This document shows positions 34,489 through 43,269 of a stretch of 64,000 bases of DNA, in pieces. Location: positions 124,001 through 188,000 of the forward strand of contig DASXDL010000037.1 of NCBI GenBank assembly GCA_036490715.1. The letters are read 5' to 3'. The translations under genes were made by a program, and so were the position numbers. The stretch's first letter is position 1, and every line of letters begins with the position of its first letter. The notes under the pieces are model-generated. The model had not been told where the DNA came from, did no database searches, and was given only the letters and a program-made list of their open reading frames with translations. The stretch comes from FEN-1191 sp036490715 (GTDB taxonomy: Bacteria; Pseudomonadota; Gammaproteobacteria; Steroidobacterales; Steroidobacteraceae).

Positions 34489-34758
34489 ATGAGCGTCGTT
34501 TGTCAGCCACACAACCTGCGCCGTCCCGCCAACAATGGGCCCAAGGCCTACGGCGTGCGCGTCAGTCTTCGTCCTGGGGACCCCTTCCGCAAGATCATGG
34601 GAGCCGAATGGCACCGGACTCACTGGTTTGCAACCGCCGCCGAGCGTGACGCCGCCCTGGCCGAGATGAGCCGAAAGCACGAATACTCAAGGGTCGGCGA
34701 CAAACCGGCGCTGGTGTTCGACAAGGTCGAGAATCTCGCCGCCAGCCGAAACCTGTAA
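34489..34758 (+). CDS. Conserved small hypothetical protein, 89 aa
   Basis: 89 residues. LRRPANNGPKAYGVRVSLRP, GDPFRKIMGAEWHRTHWFAT and HEYSRVGDKPALVFDKVENL form a compact, charged, probably cytosolic protein. I do not know its function; comparable short proteins occur in other gammaproteobacteria. The start at 34489 was chosen because the region upstream reads as promoter of msrA and this gene. It converges on the patatin gene with a 6-bp gap. Confidence 0.75.
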   Translation: MSVVCQPHNLRRPANNGPKAYGVRVSLRPGDPFRKIMGAEWHRTHWFATAAERDAALAEMSRKHEYSRVGDKPALVFDKVENLAASRNL

Positions 34759-34764
34759 CAGCCT

Positions 34765-36996
34765 CTAGAAGCTGCGACCCAGGAACAGATAGAAGGCGGT
34801 CATTCCGGATTCGTCGTAACCGATCGCCAGATAGGCCGGGCCGATATACGTATCGGCCCCGAAGAACAACGAGAAATCCTTGCGCGTGTCTCCGAGACTG
34901 ATCTCACTGCGATTGGCCCAGACGTTCCCGGCCTCGAATGAGGCGCCCACGTACGCCGGCACGTCCAGGATGCCCTCGCCGCCATTGCCGACCTTGTGCA
35001 GATAGATCAGACGGCCGATTGCAAATTGCGGCCCGGACAATGTTTCAGCCGGCACGCCCGAGAGATTCAGAAACCCCCCCAGCGGGAAGAACGTCCGCAC
35101 GTTCGTCTGGCTGCCGCCGATCGTACTGCCGGTCGTGATCCAGGCTACAACCGTGTTGCGCGCCCAGGAGTGCGCAGCCCGGTAGTCGATCGTCAGCAAG
35201 TCGGTACCCTGTTCGCCGCCGCCCCCATCCTCGACGCTCGCCTGGGCGAGCAGCGCCTGGCCGCTGCGCGGGAAATTGGCACTCGTGAGGCTGTCGTAGC
35301 CGAAGCGCACGAAGTACTGGGTGACGGAAAAATCCGACCGCGGCGCGCTCACGCCCAGGTCGACCCGTGAACTGCCGTGGCTTTCCACGGCGCCGACCCG
35401 CAGTTCGCCCCAATTGCTGAACTCACGTCCGAAATCGATCCCGTAATCGACGCTGGAAACGCGAAAGTTCCCAACCTGCCTGTCATCGACGGTCTGCGCC
35501 ACATCGTGCGACTCGACCTGCGCGTGCGGGGCGACGAAATAGCGTTCCACGTTCGACAGTGGCAGCCACAGCTCGGTTGCCAGCAGCGGCGCGGTGCCAA
35601 CCTGCACGTCCCATACCGACTCGGCGCCCAGTGAATTGAGCTCGGTGATGTCCAGACGCCCGGCAGCGTTGAAGGTCGTCTGACCCTTGAAGTCGTCCTG
35701 CAGTGCGATGCCGAAGCGCAGATAGTTCGGTCCCCAGGAGTTGCGCCGCGCCGTGAAATCCAAACCCGAGCGCCCCAACGGGTCCTGCACTAGGCGATAG
35801 TCGAGCATCTCCAGGTCGCCGCGGCCGTACAGGGCGCCGACCTCGGACTTGAGCGCCGCGGGATCGATCGTCTTGCCCTCGAATTGGCTGAACATGTCGT
35901 CGATCGGCTTTTGATAGCTGCTTGAATTCGCCTCGACCGTGATGAAATCCACTTTCGGCAGTCCCGAGCGCACTGCCTGCCGCGCCTGCTGGTAGCGGGC
36001 GTATTCAGCGTCGGAAATGCCGAGCGCTGAGAGCTGCGCCTCGACCGCTCGGGCCGCGGACACGCCGGCGTCCACGATCTTCATGGTCTCGGGAAAGTCG
36101 TAGGATGCGAAATCGCCCAGCTCCAGCTTGACCACGACGTCGTTCGGCCCCAACGTCGCCAGATCGCGCTCGATGTCCTTGCGCAGCAGGATCGACAGCA
36201 TCTGATTGGTGATTCCGGGCAGCGTCGTCAGGCTCTTACGCGGCTGCAGCGGAAATCCCGCATCCACCACGATCAGAACGTCCACCCCCATCGCGCGCGC
36301 TACATCGACCGGCAGGTTGTCCGCCAGACCGCCGTCGACCAGCAATTCTCCCTGGTACTCGACCGGTGCGAATAGCCCCGGGACGGACATGCTGGCTCGC
36401 ATGGCGCTGGTCAGATCACCTGCGCCAAGCACCCGCTTGCCGCCGGTCTCGAGGTTGGTGGCCACGGCGCGAAAGCGCGTCGGTAAGCGATCGAAATCCG
36501 TGATCGTCGCGACCGGCAGGGTGAGCTGACGCAGAGTCTCGGTAAGCATCTGGCCCTGCACCAGACCCTTCGGAATGACCAGCTTGCGGCCCTGCAGCCC
36601 GACCGGCAGGTTGACCAGGAACTCCCGGTCCTCCTCCTTACGGCGATAGTCCAGTTCGGTGCGCGGCGGACGGTCGCGAAATGCCGCCTGCCAATCGATC
36701 GTCGCCAGAGCGCGCTCGATCTCCTCGCCCGACATGCCGCTGGCATACAGGCCGCCTACCACCGCTCCCATGCTGGTACCGGCGATCACATCGACCGGCA
36801 CGCGCAGCTGGTCGAGCATCTTCAATACGCCGATATGGGCCGCACCACGCGCGCCGCCGCCGGAGAGCACCAACCCGATGCGCGGCCGCGCCGGGCCGGC
36901 GGGATTCGCGGCGTCGGCCGTCGATGACTGCTGCGCGCCGGCCGTCGAAGCGACGATCAGCAGCGCCGTCAGGGCGACTGTTCTTGCAATACCCAT
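34765..36996 (-). CDS. Patatin-like phospholipase with POTRA and BamA-type barrel (PlpD-like)
   Basis: 743 aa with a signal peptide (VALTALLIVASTAGAQ). The patatin domain (about 38-310) has the oxyanion SGGGARG, the nucleophile Ser S75 in GTSMG and the Asp D221 in DGGLADNLPV. A POTRA-like linker (about 345-410) and a C-terminal 16-strand BamA-type barrel ending in FYLFLGRSF follow. This is the type Vd autotransporter layout of PlpD, a secreted or surface phospholipase A1. All catalytic residues are present. It may be involved in membrane lipid turnover or virulence. Confidence 0.93.
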   Translation of the reverse strand: MGIARTVALTALLIVASTAGAQQSSTADAANPAGPARPRIGLVLSGGGARGAAHIGVLKMLDQLRVPVDVIAGTSMGAVVGGLYASGMSGEEIERALATIDWQAAFRDRPPRTELDYRRKEEDREFLVNLPVGLQGRKLVIPKGLVQGQMLTETLRQLTLPVATITDFDRLPTRFRAVATNLETGGKRVLGAGDLTSAMRASMSVPGLFAPVEYQGELLVDGGLADNLPVDVARAMGVDVLIVVDAGFPLQPRKSLTTLPGITNQMLSILLRKDIERDLATLGPNDVVVKLELGDFASYDFPETMKIVDAGVSAARAVEAQLSALGISDAEYARYQQARQAVRSGLPKVDFITVEANSSSYQKPIDDMFSQFEGKTIDPAALKSEVGALYGRGDLEMLDYRLVQDPLGRSGLDFTARRNSWGPNYLRFGIALQDDFKGQTTFNAAGRLDITELNSLGAESVWDVQVGTAPLLATELWLPLSNVERYFVAPHAQVESHDVAQTVDDRQVGNFRVSSVDYGIDFGREFSNWGELRVGAVESHGSSRVDLGVSAPRSDFSVTQYFVRFGYDSLTSANFPRSGQALLAQASVEDGGGGEQGTDLLTIDYRAAHSWARNTVVAWITTGSTIGGSQTNVRTFFPLGGFLNLSGVPAETLSGPQFAIGRLIYLHKVGNGGEGILDVPAYVGASFEAGNVWANRSEISLGDTRKDFSLFFGADTYIGPAYLAIGYDESGMTAFYLFLGRSF

Positions 36997-37112
36997 GCAC
37001 CGTCACGGCAGATCGGGCCGCGGCACCAATCTTAGCATGTGCTCGTGGAACAACCCGCCGTGAACGCGGGCTGCGCTACCGCGCACAGGTGCCAGCCATT
37101 AAGCTTGCCGAC

Positions 37113-37856
37113 ATGGGCCCGGCATTCCTGATCTCACTCGGCATCCAGGTATTGCTGATCGTTCATTGCATCCGCACCGGTCGCAACGGCCTGTGGATTC
37201 TGGCGATCGCACTGATACCACTGGCCGGCTCGCTGGCCTATATCCTGATCGAACTGCTGCCCAGCCTGTTCTCGAGCCGCGGCACACGCAAGGCCATGCA
37301 GGGCATGCGCAAGGCCCTGGATCCCGAACAGAACCTGCGTCGATACGAGGACGAGGCGCGCGCGGTGGGTGACGTCGCCAGCCGCCAGCGTTATGCGGAC
37401 GAGCTGCTGCGCCAGGGGCGCGCGCCGGAAGCCGTGGCCATCTACCGCCAGGCGCTGACAGGCCTCTACGAACACGATCCGGACCTGATGCTGGGCCTGG
37501 CGCGCGCGCAGTTCGCGGCCGGCGCCTTCGCCGATGCGCGTTCGACTCTGGATGCCCTGATCGCCCACAACCCGGAATACCGCTCGCCCGATGGGCATCT
37601 GCTCTATGCCCGCGCGCTCGAGGGCGAAGGCAACCGCGATAAGGCACTGGAGGAATACGCAGCGGTGAGCAAGTACTACGCCGGCGCTGAGGCGCCGCTG
37701 CGCTACGCTCAACTGCTGCGCGCCGGCGGGCAGGCCGAGCAGGCGCGCCGGGTGCTAACCGAGCTGCTGGATCACGCGCGAATAGCGCCGCGACACTATC
37801 GCAAGATGCAACAGGAGTGGCTCGCCGACGCGGCCCGCGAATTGGCCGCCCTCTAG
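37113..37856 (+). CDS. Membrane-anchored TPR protein with PLDc_N domain
   Basis: 247 aa. Two N-terminal transmembrane helices (ISLGIQVLLIVHCIRTG, LWILAIALIPLAGSLAYILI) resemble the phospholipase D nuclease N-terminal domain, and TPR-type repeats run from about residue 85 (YADELLRQGRAPEAVAIYRQ onward) to the end. It is probably an inner-membrane scaffold with a cytosolic repeat domain. The ATG at 37113 is preferred; an in-frame GTG at 37089 adds eight residues. The 3' end overlaps the stop of the convergent agmatine deiminase gene by 4 bp. Confidence 0.83.
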   Translation: MGPAFLISLGIQVLLIVHCIRTGRNGLWILAIALIPLAGSLAYILIELLPSLFSSRGTRKAMQGMRKALDPEQNLRRYEDEARAVGDVASRQRYADELLRQGRAPEAVAIYRQALTGLYEHDPDLMLGLARAQFAAGAFADARSTLDALIAHNPEYRSPDGHLLYARALEGEGNRDKALEEYAAVSKYYAGAEAPLRYAQLLRAGGQAEQARRVLTELLDHARIAPRHYRKMQQEWLADAARELAAL

Positions 37857-38938
37857 CGCCCACGCGCCAGCGGCTGTTGCTGCGTAATGCAGTGTAGGTT
37901 GCCGCCGCCCAGCAGGATCTCGCGCGCGGCGACGCTGACGATTCGCCGGCGCGGAAATACCCGGCGCAGTACTCGGCGTGCGGCCGTGTCAGTACGCTCA
38001 TCCAGCGCCGGTACGATCACCGCTCCGTTGGCAAGGTAGAAGTTGACGTAGCTGCCGGCCAGTCGTTGCCCGGCTCGCAGCCGCCGGATGTCACCGGTCG
38101 GAGCGATGCCGGCCGCCTCCCGTCGCGTCATATAGAGCGGCCCTGGTGACGGCAACTTATGCACCCGAAGCCGTCGCCCGCGCGCATCGCGCGCGTCCCT
38201 TAGCCGCTCCCAGGCGTCGTTTGAAACCCGCCACTGCGGATCGGCCGGGTCATCGCACCAGGTCAGGCAGACTTCGCCGGGACGCGCAAAGCACGCCAGG
38301 TTGTCGATATGGCCACCGGTTTCGTCGTCGATCACGCCCTGCCCCAGCCAGATGATCTGGCTCGCTCCCAGGTAGCGCTTCAACAGTGTCTCGAGCTGAT
38401 GGCGGCTGAGCTTGCGATTGCGGTGAAGCAGGCATTGCTCGGTGACCAGAACCGTGCCCTGTCCGTCGACGTGAATCGCCCCGCCTTCATTGATGATTGG
38501 CGCGCAGTAGCGCTCGCACTGGCTGAGCTCAAGAACCTTCTGCGCGACCAGCTGGTCGTGGCGAAAATCCTGGTACAGGCCGCCCCAGGCGTTGAAGCGC
38601 CATTGCACGCCGCGCACTGCACCCGCGGCATTGACGACGAACGTCGGGCCAACATCGCGCATCCAGGCGTCATCGCTGGACAGCTCGACGACGCGCACGT
38701 CAGCGCGCAGCGCGGCGCGGGCGACCAAAAACTGCCGCGCCGACGCGCCGACGGTGACCGGCTCGAAACGGGCGATGGCCGCAGCGGTGGCAGCAAATGC
38801 GAGCTGCGCCGGTGCCGCGCGCGCGCGCCAGTTGTCCGGGCGTTCGGGCCACAGCATCCAGCAGCCGGCATGAGGTTCGAACTCCGCCGGCATCCAGAAA
38901 CCGTCGCGCGAGGGCGTTGATCGCAGCGTGGCAGGCAT
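37853..38938 (-). CDS. aguA: Agmatine deiminase
   Basis: 361 aa. Converts agmatine to N-carbamoylputrescine plus ammonia in the arginine-to-putrescine route. Family motifs: MPAEFEPHAGCWMLWPERPD, SSDDAWMRDVGPTFV, the EGGAIHVDGQGT segment, DDETGGHIDN and GGGNLHCITQQ with catalytic C350. The position of the Cys and total length match the family. N-carbamoylputrescine amidohydrolase (AguB) is not in the window. Product putrescine could enter the Puu pathway encoded at 45-60 kb. Confidence 0.94.
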   Translation of the reverse strand: MPATLRSTPSRDGFWMPAEFEPHAGCWMLWPERPDNWRARAAPAQLAFAATAAAIARFEPVTVGASARQFLVARAALRADVRVVELSSDDAWMRDVGPTFVVNAAGAVRGVQWRFNAWGGLYQDFRHDQLVAQKVLELSQCERYCAPIINEGGAIHVDGQGTVLVTEQCLLHRNRKLSRHQLETLLKRYLGASQIIWLGQGVIDDETGGHIDNLACFARPGEVCLTWCDDPADPQWRVSNDAWERLRDARDARGRRLRVHKLPSPGPLYMTRREAAGIAPTGDIRRLRAGQRLAGSYVNFYLANGAVIVPALDERTDTAARRVLRRVFPRRRIVSVAAREILLGGGNLHCITQQQPLARGR

Positions 38939-39034
38939 GGTGGCTACATTCTAGCAATGCCGTGCCACGTCACGGCCCTGCAAAGCCACGCTGTGTTAGC
39001 ATTTCGACAGGCTTCCACCCGCTGGATTCCCGCC

Positions 39035-40348
39035 ATGACCAATCCCAATCCGACTTCTGCCAAGCCGGTTGTACCCGCTGCCGGCCAGAAGATATCGATC
39101 AGCAACGGCAAACTCTCGGTCCCCGACCAGCCAATTATCCCGTTCATCGAGGGCGACGGCACCGGGCGCGATATCTGGCGCGCCAGTGTGCGGGTGCTCA
39201 ACGGCGCCGTGCAGAAGGCTTACGGCAGTGGTCGCAAGATCGAATGGATGGAAGTCTACGCCGGTGAGAAATCCTTCAATGCTTTCAAGAGCTGGCTGCC
39301 GGACGAGACCGTGCAGGCCTGCCGGGAGTTCCTGGTATCGATCAAGGGGCCACTGACCACACCGATCGGCGGCGGCATCCGCTCGCTCAATGTGGCGTTG
39401 CGCCAGCTGCTGGATCTGTACGTTTGTCTGCGCCCGGTGCGTTGGTTCAGGGGCGTGCCCTCGCCGGTCAAGGCACCCGAGAAAGTCGACATGGTGATTT
39501 TCCGAGAGAACACCGAGGACCTGTATTCCGGCATCGAATTCGAACAGGGCACCGAAGACAATCGCAAATTCCTGGAGTTTCTAAAGAGCAACTTTCCCAA
39601 GCATTACGCCAAGATCCGCTTTCCCAACAGCAGCGGCATCGGCATAAAAAACGTATCTATCGAAGGCACCGAGCGCCTGTTTCGCGCCGCAGTCGAGTAC
39701 GCACTGGCCAACAGGCGCAAGAGCGTGACCATCGTGCACAAGGGCAACATCCTCAAGTTCACCGAGGGCTCGTTTCGTGCCTGGGCCTATGCGCTGGCCG
39801 AACGCGAATTTACCGACAAGGTGTACACCTGGCTGCAATGGGAGCGCACCAAGGCCTCGGCTGGCGAGAAGGTTGCCAACGATGAGCAAGCTGCTGCGCT
39901 CAAAAGCGGCAAGGTGCTCATCAAGGATGCGATCGCGGATATCACCCTGCAGCAGGTGCTGACGCGCGCCGATGAATTCGACGTGGTTGCGACGCTGAAC
40001 CTCAACGGCGACTACCTGTCGGATGCGCTGGCCGCGCAGGTCGGCGGTATCGGCATCGCGCCGGGCGCCAACATCAACTACATGACCGGACATGCGGTGT
40101 TCGAAGCCACGCACGGCACCGCCCCCAAGTACGCCGATCTGGATCAGGTCAATCCCGGCTCGGTGATCCTATCTGGCGAAATGATGCTGCGTTACATGGG
40201 CTGGGTCGAAGCCGCTGACGCCATCATTCGCGCGATGGACAAGACCATCGCTCAAAAGACCGTGACCTATGACTTCGCCCGATTGATGGAAGGCGCGACC
40301 AAGGTCAAGTGCAGCGAGTTCGGAGACGCGCTGATCAGAAACCTGTAG
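39035..40348 (+). CDS. icd: NADP-dependent isocitrate dehydrogenase
   Basis: 437 aa. Oxidises isocitrate to 2-oxoglutarate in the TCA cycle, cytosolic homodimer. PIIPFIEGDGTGRDIW near residue 30, the regulatory Ser117 in GGGIRSLNVALRQLLDLYV, the RPVRWFRGVPSPV segment, MVIFRENTEDLYSGIEF, and ATHGTAPKYA are hallmarks of the E. coli-type enzyme. Phosphorylation of the equivalent Ser switches the E. coli enzyme off. The ATG at 39035 fits the usual length. Confidence 0.97.
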   Translation: MTNPNPTSAKPVVPAAGQKISISNGKLSVPDQPIIPFIEGDGTGRDIWRASVRVLNGAVQKAYGSGRKIEWMEVYAGEKSFNAFKSWLPDETVQACREFLVSIKGPLTTPIGGGIRSLNVALRQLLDLYVCLRPVRWFRGVPSPVKAPEKVDMVIFRENTEDLYSGIEFEQGTEDNRKFLEFLKSNFPKHYAKIRFPNSSGIGIKNVSIEGTERLFRAAVEYALANRRKSVTIVHKGNILKFTEGSFRAWAYALAEREFTDKVYTWLQWERTKASAGEKVANDEQAAALKSGKVLIKDAIADITLQQVLTRADEFDVVATLNLNGDYLSDALAAQVGGIGIAPGANINYMTGHAVFEATHGTAPKYADLDQVNPGSVILSGEMMLRYMGWVEAADAIIRAMDKTIAQKTVTYDFARLMEGATKVKCSEFGDALIRNL

Positions 40349-40360
40349 GCGATACCTGGC

Positions 40361-41953
40361 TCAGAGTTTGCGCTGCGCTGGCGGCGGCGGAGTGTACTGA
40401 TACACCCAGGTCTCGGTCAGCGCCTCGCCATTCAGAGCCAGGAACAGGCGTAGGTCGATCGGATCGGTGCTCTCGTCAGTCGGCTTCAGATCGAACATTG
40501 CTCGCCAGCCGTTGATCGCATGCAGCGGGCGCGCCGAGGTGATCTCGATCTGCCCACGTGAGGCGGTGATCATCGGCTCCACCTGTGCGTCCTCGCCGAG
40601 CAGCGGAAATCGGCCGCCGGCGAAATCGACCACGAAGCGCCACGAGAAGTAACTGCGTTTCTGCCCAACGACGCCGCCGATGCCAGTACGTGTTGCCTGT
40701 ACCTGAGCCAGCGGGCAGCTGATTGGATTGTAGCGGCACCAGTACAGCCGATAGCCAAAAAGCAGCTCCTGGCCGCGCTGAGGTTTGTCGGCCGGATTCC
40801 AGAATGCCACGATGTTGTCGGCCGTCTCGTCGGTGGTCGGCAGTTCGACCAGCATTACCTGCCCTTTGCCCCATCCATTCTTGGGCTGAACCCATACACT
40901 CGGACGCAGATCGTAGAACACGCCGTCGTCCTGGTAGTGATCGAACACGCGATCACGTTGCATCAGTCCGAAGCCGTGTGGGGAATCATCGACGAATGAA
41001 TTTACCCGCACGGTGGGAGGATTAACCAGAGGGCGCCACAGCCATTCGCCACCACCGTTATAGATCTGCAGGCCGTCGGAATCGTGGATCGACGGCCGCC
41101 AGTCGTTGTCTACGCGCCGATCGTTTGAACCAAACAGAAACATGCTGGTGCCCGGCGCGACTCCGAGACGCTCAATGGTCTTGCGTGGATACAGTGCGGC
41201 GTCCACGTCCATTACGATGGTATCCGCGACATCGACGATGAACCTATAGGCGCCGGCGACGCTCGGCGAATCGAGCAGCCCGTAGAGTGTGACCTGGCTG
41301 GAATTCTTTGGCGGTCGCTCCAGATAGTACGCAACGAAATCCGGAAATTCCTCCGCGCGATTCGTGCCGCAGTCGATCGCCAGTCCCCGCTGCGACATTC
41401 CGTACTGCTTGTCGCCGTCGACCGCGCGGAAATAGGACGCGCCCTGGAATGCCGCTATGTCGCGCGTCCAATCGGAATGAAACAGCAACCGAAAGCCAGC
41501 AAAGCCCAGATTGGCGGGTAGCTTGCGCCCATCGACACCACTCTTGCTGTAGTCGAACATCGCCGAGTCGTACGCCAGCTCCTGTGCCTGTCCGTTCTCA
41601 ACGCTGAACATGCGCACCGGCTTGACCACGGTGAATCCGAGATGAAAGAAGCGCGCCTGAAACCACAACCCCTCGCCGGCCCACAGCGAGTGATCGTCGC
41701 GAAAGCGGATTGCCTGCCATCGATCCCAGTCGAGCTTGGCCAGCGGCGCGGGCAGCTGTACGTCGGGCGGCTTATGGGCTGCCGCCGCCAGGGTGCGCGC
41801 CTGGCCTTTCAGCTGCGCATAGTCGAACGGCATCGGCGCGCCCAGCCGCTTGAGCGGCACCGCAGGTGAATTCGCTGCGCGCACCGCTCGTGCCATGGGT
41901 AACGCGCTGGCGGCCAAGGCTGCTCCAGCCTGAAGAAATCGACGTCGGGACAT
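40361..41953 (-). CDS. opgD: Glucan biosynthesis protein D (OpgD/MdoD)
   Basis: 530 aa periplasmic protein that shapes the backbone of osmoregulated periplasmic glucans. The N-terminus has a Tat signal, SRRRFLQAGAALAASALPMA. Family segments are FDYAQLKGQARTLAA, WDRWQAIRFRDDHSLWAGEG, GASYFRAVDGDKQYGMSQRG, the FGSNDRRVDNDWRPSIHDSD segment and LFGYRLYWCRYNPI. Starting at ATG 41953 places the twin-Arg motif right after the start, as in E. coli OpgD; an ATG at 42001 would add 16 residues. No glucan glucosyltransferase opgH is in the window. Confidence 0.93.
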   Translation of the reverse strand: MSRRRFLQAGAALAASALPMARAVRAANSPAVPLKRLGAPMPFDYAQLKGQARTLAAAAHKPPDVQLPAPLAKLDWDRWQAIRFRDDHSLWAGEGLWFQARFFHLGFTVVKPVRMFSVENGQAQELAYDSAMFDYSKSGVDGRKLPANLGFAGFRLLFHSDWTRDIAAFQGASYFRAVDGDKQYGMSQRGLAIDCGTNRAEEFPDFVAYYLERPPKNSSQVTLYGLLDSPSVAGAYRFIVDVADTIVMDVDAALYPRKTIERLGVAPGTSMFLFGSNDRRVDNDWRPSIHDSDGLQIYNGGGEWLWRPLVNPPTVRVNSFVDDSPHGFGLMQRDRVFDHYQDDGVFYDLRPSVWVQPKNGWGKGQVMLVELPTTDETADNIVAFWNPADKPQRGQELLFGYRLYWCRYNPISCPLAQVQATRTGIGGVVGQKRSYFSWRFVVDFAGGRFPLLGEDAQVEPMITASRGQIEITSARPLHAINGWRAMFDLKPTDESTDPIDLRLFLALNGEALTETWVYQYTPPPPAQRKL

Positions 41954-42077
41954 GCGAACAGGAAGCGATCTGCGGCGCCGCCATGTGTGCGGCGCCTTCA
42001 TTGTAGCGCGGGCCGCGGTCCGCAGGACTTACCTTCGCGCGTTCGAGCGCGCTATTCTCGATGCCGGAGGCAGCGCG

Positions 42078-43118
42078 ATGACTGACGTGAACCCCGCCGA
42101 GAGCGTCCCGCACGGATTGAAACCAGTCGAGGGCGATTACGAGCTGAGCAATTTTCAGTTCAGAAGCGGAGACAGCCTGCCGGCGCTGCGCATCCACTAC
42201 CGCACGCTCGGGCAGCCTCGCCGCGACGCGAACGGCGTGGTACGCAATGCGGTACTGGTCCTGCACAGTACCAGCGGCAGCGGCGCTCAGTTTCTCGGGC
42301 CGGACTTCGCCGGCCAGCTGTTCGGACCCGGTCAGCCGCTTGACGCCGGAAAATTTTTTATTGTGCTGCCCGACGGCATCGGCCACGGCCGCTCGTCCCG
42401 GCCCAGCGATGGGCTGCGGGCAAGCTTCCCCCGCTACGGCTATCTGGACATGGTGAGCGCACAGCACCGGCTGCTCACCGACGGGCTGGGCGTTGACCAT
42501 CTGCGCTTGGTGATGGGCACGTCGATGGGCGGCATGCATACCTGGTTGTGGGCGGAGGAATATCCGGATTTCATGGATGCGTTGCTGCCGCTGGGGGCTT
42601 TGCCGACGCAGATCAGCGGCCGCAATCGGGTCTGGCGTCGCGTCATCATCGATGCCATCCGCAACGATCCCGCCTGGCGAGGCGGGGATTACCAGCGGCA
42701 GCCGCCGAGCCTGCGCACCGCCCTGCAGGTCATGTATCTCATGAGCAGCAACGCGCTGCTGCGATTCCAGGAAATGCCGACATTGAAGAAGAGCGACGCA
42801 GGGCTCGACGCGGCCATCGACGCGGTGATGCCACTGCACGATGCGACCGACTATCTCTATCTGATCGAGGCATCCCGCGACTACGATCCGGGGCCGCGCC
42901 TGGAGCAGATCCGCGCGCCGTTGCTGGCGGTCAATTTCAACGACGATCTAATCAATCCGCCCGAGCTCGAAATCCTCGAGCGCGAAATTCGCCGGGTGCC
43001 GGGCGGTCGGATGATCCTCACGCCATCGGCCGCAAACTCGCGCGGGCACGACACGATGATGGCCGCAGCAGTGTGGACGCAGCACCTGCAGCAGCTTCTC
43101 AACATAACATCGGCATAA
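42078..43118 (+). CDS. Alpha/beta hydrolase, homoserine acetyltransferase-like
   Basis: 346 aa. The alpha/beta-hydrolase core shows LPALRIHYRTLGQPRRDANG, VLVLHSTSGSGAQFL, GKFFIVLPDGIGHGRSSRP, the nucleophile in MGTSMGGMHTWLW, LAVNFNDDLINPPELE with the acid, and SRGHDTM with the His. This pattern is the MetX-like family, but the family also includes hydrolases without acetyltransferase activity. GGAGG seven bases before the ATG fixes the start. No other methionine gene adjoins it, so a role in homoserine acetylation is unlikely to be certain. Confidence 0.85.
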   Translation: MTDVNPAESVPHGLKPVEGDYELSNFQFRSGDSLPALRIHYRTLGQPRRDANGVVRNAVLVLHSTSGSGAQFLGPDFAGQLFGPGQPLDAGKFFIVLPDGIGHGRSSRPSDGLRASFPRYGYLDMVSAQHRLLTDGLGVDHLRLVMGTSMGGMHTWLWAEEYPDFMDALLPLGALPTQISGRNRVWRRVIIDAIRNDPAWRGGDYQRQPPSLRTALQVMYLMSSNALLRFQEMPTLKKSDAGLDAAIDAVMPLHDATDYLYLIEASRDYDPGPRLEQIRAPLLAVNFNDDLINPPELEILEREIRRVPGGRMILTPSAANSRGHDTMMAAAVWTQHLQQLLNITSA

Positions 43119-43269
43119 TGTTGACCCACTGGTCGCTCTGCCGGTCGTCCGACACTGCGCTGCCTCAGGTCTGACGCCATTTGGCGACAAGCCGACACAT
43201 CGAGCCGAGAGATGATGGCGTCTCTCGTCCCGCCTGTGTTACTAGAGCCTCTACTAGCTGGGAGTTGCA

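Noticed and set aside
36681..37112. 144-codon N-terminal extension of the TPR protein
   Set aside because: It overlaps the patatin gene start in antisense, is Arg/Pro-rich and precedes a natural membrane start at 37113.
42078..43118. Assignment of the alpha/beta hydrolase as true MetX
   Set aside because: Family similarity alone does not show acetyltransferase activity and no methionine gene adjoins it.
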